Assembly (NCBI GenBank): GCA_009103225.1
Contig: RHPI01002119.1
Location: forward strand, 373,912 to 437,911
Reading direction: 5' to 3'
Origin: Chlorokybus atmophyticus
Taxonomy: Eukaryota; Streptophyta; Chlorokybophyceae; Chlorokybales; Chlorokybaceae
Length of the DNA stretch: 64,000 nucleotides
A model generated the notes under the pieces. It saw nothing but the letters and a program-made list of their open reading frames with translations. It had not been told where the DNA came from and ran no database searches. How positions within the stretch are numbered: the stretch's first letter is position 1; every line of letters begins with the position of its first letter. Both the position numbers and the translations under genes were made by a program. This document shows positions 60,601 through 64,000 of this stretch, piece by piece.

Positions 60601-61141
60601 ATCTCGAACACTTGGCTGGGGGGTGGGCTGATCGCGTGGTCGACACCAAGGCAGCTCACACAGCCCTAGAGGTGATCCACATGGAGGAGCAAGCAGCGGT
60701 GACAGTGGAGGACATCCCTGTGGTTGCCAATGCAACCTCCTGGGACCATGCCATTGGCCCGTTGGCCACAGAAGACACTCGCGAGAAGCTGGAGGCTCTC
60801 CTCAACAAATGGAGGAGCCAATACAGTTTCAATGTGAGGGAACTGGGTACATGCTCAGTGTAGCAGATGGACATCGAGCTGGTGGACACTGAGCCGGTGT
60901 TCTGACGACAATGCAGGCTCTCCAAGTTGGAAGAAGACTTGGTGGAACAGAGATGTAAAGCGCTGCTGGATGCAGGCCTTATCGAAGAGTCCACATCGGA
61001 CTTCGCAGCAGCAACCGTCATGCCACTGAAGAAGGATTCAGCCGGCAACTGGACAGAGCGACGCATGTGTGGCGACTATCGCCCTCTCAACAACAAGACC
61101 AAGCAAGACCGGTACCCCATGCCCACAGCAGAGGGTATTTT
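57630..61141 (+). pseudogene. pol region: protease, C5 DNA methyltransferase, reverse transcriptase start
   Basis: A single reading frame, shifted from gag at about 57.63 kb, runs to the copia insertion with in-frame stops at 57768, 59232, 60120, 60501, 60861 and 60903. An aspartic protease active site (VMLDTGAQPVIIG) lies at 58878. The methyltransferase spans about 59560-60545: motif I ELFGGIGSGLAA (59622), motif IV AGWECQGHS with catalytic Cys at 59889, motif VI YVIENV (60021), motif IX ERERAMGF (about 60440), motif X QLLGRAMDQ (about 60510). Ty3-type RT begins at about 60920 (KLEEDLVEQRC, AGLIEESTS, RMCGDYRPLN) and stops abruptly after RYPMPTAEGIF, where the copia LTR starts. Confidence 0.82.
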
Positions 61142-61565
61142 TGTTGAGAGTATTCCTACATACGATCAGCATCGACCCTCCACACAGGAGTAGAAGGTCG
61201 TAAGGACGAGCACTAGGTCCGGACTTAGCAAGATGGCATCGTCGGACCAGACTCCGGACTCCAGACTGGAGCCTTACTAACTGCTTCGTATCTCCGCGTA
61301 TACTTACTCATATTGGGCGTGTAAGAGCTTGTAGGAAAGCTCTAGTTGTAAGGAAGACAACGCAGCTTAGAGCGCGTCAAAAGGCTGAGTATAGCTTACG
61401 CAGTGCTTGCAAACGTAGACGTGTGTGTAACTGGCTGGTATAAGAACCAGCGGACAACTTGTAATAGATGAATGTGATGTGACTTGTGTATGCTCTGGTG
61501 GCGGTAGCTCTGTCTCTGTGCATCTATGCTTGCCTCAACTACATGTGCATGCTAGTCCTTCAACA
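61142..61565 (+). repeat. Copia 5' LTR, 424 bp
   Basis: Starts TGTTGA and ends TCAACA, a perfect 6-bp terminal inverted repeat. It begins exactly where the gypsy RT frame breaks, and a primer-binding site follows directly. The 3' LTR is outside the window, so the length rests on the terminal repeats and the primer-binding site. Confidence 0.85.
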
Positions 61566-61580
61566 GGTTATGGGCCCACA
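61566..61580 (+). promoter_or_regulatory. Copia primer-binding site, initiator tRNA-Met anticodon arm
   Basis: GGTTATGGGCCCA immediately after the LTR is the reverse complement of TGGGCCCATAACC, the anticodon stem-loop (CAU) of plant-type initiator tRNA-Met. This implies priming by a cleaved half-tRNA, as known for Drosophila copia, not by the intact 3' CCA end. Confidence 0.7.
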
Positions 61581-61692
61581 CTACGCTTGAGGAGTGTGAG
61601 ACTAGCTTGTGTGCATAGTAGTTCTACACTACGGTAGCTTGTTGGTAGCAGAGCCTTGGGTGTCAACTGCAAGAAAGGCAGGCTCGACAGAA

Positions 61693-64000
61693 ATGGAGGC
61701 GACCTACGACAAGGGGCAGATTGCAAAGCTGGACACCGACAACTACAACACATGGTGCGTGGAGATGAAGGCCTTGCTCATCCACAAGAAGGTGTGGAAG
61801 TACGTTGATCCGAAGGCACCACCACCAACACCAGGAGCGAACACTGTGTGGTCAGAGCATTCAGCAGAAGCACACTCTTTGCTTGTGTTGAACAGCAAAC
61901 CGCATCACTTTCCCATGCTCACTGCATGTGAAGATGGTAGACAAGCTTGGGAAAAGCTATCAGCCGTTTTCAGAGCCAAGAACAATGCCAGAAAGTTGCA
62001 TCTACGCAAGCAGCTAAGCGCACTCAGGAAGGAGGCAACAGAACCCATCACAAAGTATGTTGCGCGCGCGAGAGAGCTGTGGGCGGACCTCATCAATGTC
62101 GGCCACAACATGGGGGAGACGGAGGTAGTGCTGGCCATTGTTGCAGGGCTACCAGCAGAGTACGAGGTCGTCGCAACCCTGCTGGAGACGTCATCATCGG
62201 AGTTGACGTTGGACGATGTGCTACCGAAGCTGCTCACCGTGGAGCAGAGGGTTGTGAAGAAGGACGAGCAAGCGGATGCCGTCGCCTTCTACACCGGCAA
62301 GCACGCAAAGAAGAGCAACCATGAAGAGAAGTACAAGGGCAACAAGCCAGGCAATCCTCGTCACAAAGACCTCACATGCCACTGGTGTGGTTGGAAGGGG
62401 CACATTGTGAAGGACTGTAGGAAGAAACAACAGGGGCAACCTAGAGCAAGCACCAGCAACAGCGGCAACGAGCACCAACACAAGGAGAAACATGTCGCCT
62501 TCACTGCATCCAGTTCGAGGGCGGGCACAGCTTTCTGGGTGGTGGACTCTGGCTGCGATCGTCATCTCACACCAAACAAGGAGGTGATGGAGGGCTACAG
62601 GAAGCTGACGTCCACAATCAAGGTGGCGGGCTTCGGTGGCGAAGTACTGGTGGCTGAGGGAGTTGGCAACGTACGACTCCAGTGCAAGGTTGGTAACACA
62701 CTACGCGAGGTGTTGTTACGCAACGTCCTGCATGTTCCTAAGGCTATTGCGAGTCTATTCTCTGTGAGGGTTGCGGAGCGCTTAGGCGCGGAGATCCTAT
62801 TTCGGAAGGGTGGCTGCTCAGTCATCCTTGATGGGGTCGTGCACATGGTTGGAATCGCTGATCCGGGAGGGCTCTACCACGTGGAGCAGCCTCAAGACAG
62901 TGACATCCAAGCCATGATGGTGAAGGACAAGGAGTCGCCAACATTGTGGCATCGAAGGTTCGGGCATCTCAGCTACGTCAACCTCACTCGCCTTGTCGCT
63001 GAGAAGATGGTCAAGGGCATCCATCTCAGCACTGAAGAACTCAAGACAGCATCAGGTGCACTTTGTGAACCATGTCTGGTTGCAAAGCAGCATGCTATAC
63101 CATTCCCATCATCCTCTTCTAACAGTCAGCATCCTTGCGAGCTTGTGCACATGGATGTCTGTGGCCCTATGCGCATTGTGGCGAAGGGAGGGGCCAGGTA
63201 CTTTGCTACGTTCCTCGACGACTACAGCAAGCTGTCCATCATCTTTCCATTGACGCTCAAGTCAGAAGTTGCTGGAGCTGTGCGCACAGTCGTGGCCTTG
63301 TTGGAGACGCAGTCTGGCAACAAGATGAAGGCAATGAGGAGTGATCGAGGAGGGGAGTACATCAACAAGGAGTTGAAGGAGTTCTTCGCCAGCAAGGGCA
63401 TACGCCACGACGGCACCCTACACCCCGCTGCAGAATGGAGCAGCTGAACGCCTCAACAGGACACTCTTGGAGCGTGTTCGAGCCATGCTCAACGACACAA
63501 AGATGGAAGAAAGTTTGTGGAAGGAGGCGGTTCTCACTGCCAATTACATCCGCAACAGGTCTCCGGTGAGCTCAGAGCAGAAGACTCCGTGGGAGCACTT
63601 CTATGGAGCCACACCAGATGTGAGTGGTATGCGTGTGTTTGGATGCACGGCATATGCACTAGTGCCTAAACAGCTCAGGCACAAGCTGGAGCCGGTCAGC
63701 AAGAAGGGCATCTTCGTTGGCTATGAACCGGGTTCCAAGGCTTACAGGATCTTGCTCGAGGACACTCAGAAGATCATCGTGAGCAGAGAGGTGGTTTTCC
63801 ACGAGGGATTATCACAACCAGAAGCAGGCTTCTTTCCTGAAGCACAGCCGGAGCATCCTGAAACAATGGAGGCTACAGGCAAGGCCATCATCGACGATAA
63901 GGGTGAGCAGGACTCAGCTGTAGCAGACAAGCAGTCGCACCTGCAGCAGGAGCACGCAGCTCGGAGATACCCAGTGAGGGAGAGAAAGGCACCTGACTTC
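61693..64000 (+). pseudogene. Copia gag-pol (gag, protease, integrase; one frameshift)
   Basis: ATG at 61693. Gag of the UBN2/retrotran_gag type (LDTDNYNTWCVEMKALL) is followed by a CCHC knuckle CHWCGWKGHIVKDC. The protease has WVVDSGCDRHLT. The gag-pre-integrase/HHCC region reads LWHRRFGHLSY and CEPCLVAKQ. The integrase core shows MDVCGPM, SDRGGEY and NGAAERLNR for the three acidic residues. The frame ends at a TGA at 63445, but from TAC at 63419 the next frame (YTPLQNGAAERLNRT) continues open to the window end (YPVRERKAPDF). One extra base near 63405-63419 explains the break. Apart from this the copy is intact, so it is young. Confidence 0.9.

Larger units (their letters stand above)
54036..61141 (+). 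mobile_element. Degenerate Ty3/gypsy-type retroelement carrying a cytosine-5 DNA methyltransferase
   Basis: Gag-like region, aspartic protease, C5 DNA methyltransferase and the N-terminal part of a Ty3-type reverse transcriptase lie in that order on the plus strand. The RT is interrupted at 61141/61142 by a copia element, so the rest of the gypsy element (RT core, RNase H, integrase, 3' LTR) should resume beyond the window. A candidate 5' LTR is about 54036-54290 (TG...CA, with TATATAAG at 54199 and a 13-bp hairpin after it); its borders are not proven because the partner LTR is not visible. Coding is broken by at least seven nonsense codons and one frameshift. Confidence 0.8.
61142..64000 (+). 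mobile_element. Ty1/copia LTR retrotransposon, 5' part (nested)
   Basis: 5' LTR, primer-binding site, gag, protease and integrase in copia order, cut by the window end before the reverse transcriptase. It lies inside the RT of the gypsy-type element in the same orientation. The base run TATTT just before the LTR is the candidate target-site duplication; its partner would lie past 64000. Confidence 0.93.

Overview
This is a piece of an intron-rich eukaryotic nuclear genome. About a dozen protein genes can be reconstructed from GT-AG (occasionally GC-AG) exons, and almost none is readable as a single open frame. The gene set points to the green lineage: a plant-type class IV aminotransferase, a CCCH-containing RBMX2, a CAF16-like ABCI protein, plant-style telo-box motifs (AAACCCTAA) in promoters, and dehydrin-like K-segments. 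A chlorophyte, perhaps a trebouxiophyte, is my best inference. No organelle or rRNA marker fixes the species.

Layout from left to right. 1-4.1 kb (-): SMARCAL1-type annealing helicase. 4.6-6.0 kb (+): Golgi SNARE GOS1/GOSR1. 8.2-11.1 kb (-): histone acetyltransferase HAT1. 11.5-13.6 kb (+): spliceosomal RBMX2. 14.4-16.2 kb (-): GPI-anchor subunit PIG-C. 16.6-18.9 kb (-): MYND/MSS51-like protein. 19.8-21.7 kb (+): GT21 ceramide glucosyltransferase. 22.5-24.4 kb (-): eIF3i. 24.66 kb: tRNA-Ser(AGA). 24.8-28 kb: a repeat-rich gap with tandem repeats and a foldback MITE-like element. 28.1-29.5 kb (-): C1D/Lrp1, sharing a 149-bp promoter with an ABCI/CAF16 protein at 29.6-31.8 kb (+). 33-36 kb (-): an unrecognised multi-exon gene. 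36.8-38.5 kb (+): class IV aminotransferase. 39.4-46.3 kb (-): two tandem paralogues of an unusual coiled-coil protein carrying one dehydrin-like K-segment each. 47.7-50.5 kb (+): TPR co-chaperone-like protein. 50.5-54 kb: mostly featureless.

The right end (54-64 kb) is a nest of retrotransposons. A degenerate Ty3/gypsy-type element carries, in one reading frame, an aspartic protease, a complete cytosine-5 DNA methyltransferase domain (motifs I, IV, VI, IX and X) and the start of a reverse transcriptase. A Ty1/copia element is inserted inside that reverse transcriptase. Its 5' LTR is 424 bp, and its primer-binding site matches the anticodon arm of initiator tRNA-Met rather than a tRNA 3' end. 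It runs past the window edge. The methyltransferase-bearing retroelement and the dehydrin-like tandem pair are the most unusual content.

Most cellular genes here are unrelated housekeeping functions (DNA repair, chromatin, splicing, translation, GPI and sphingolipid glycosylation, vesicle fusion, rRNA processing). They are packed head-to-head or tail-to-tail with short intergenic spaces, with no sign of an operon. Exon coordinates are my own reading of splice sites and reading frame, without transcript data.
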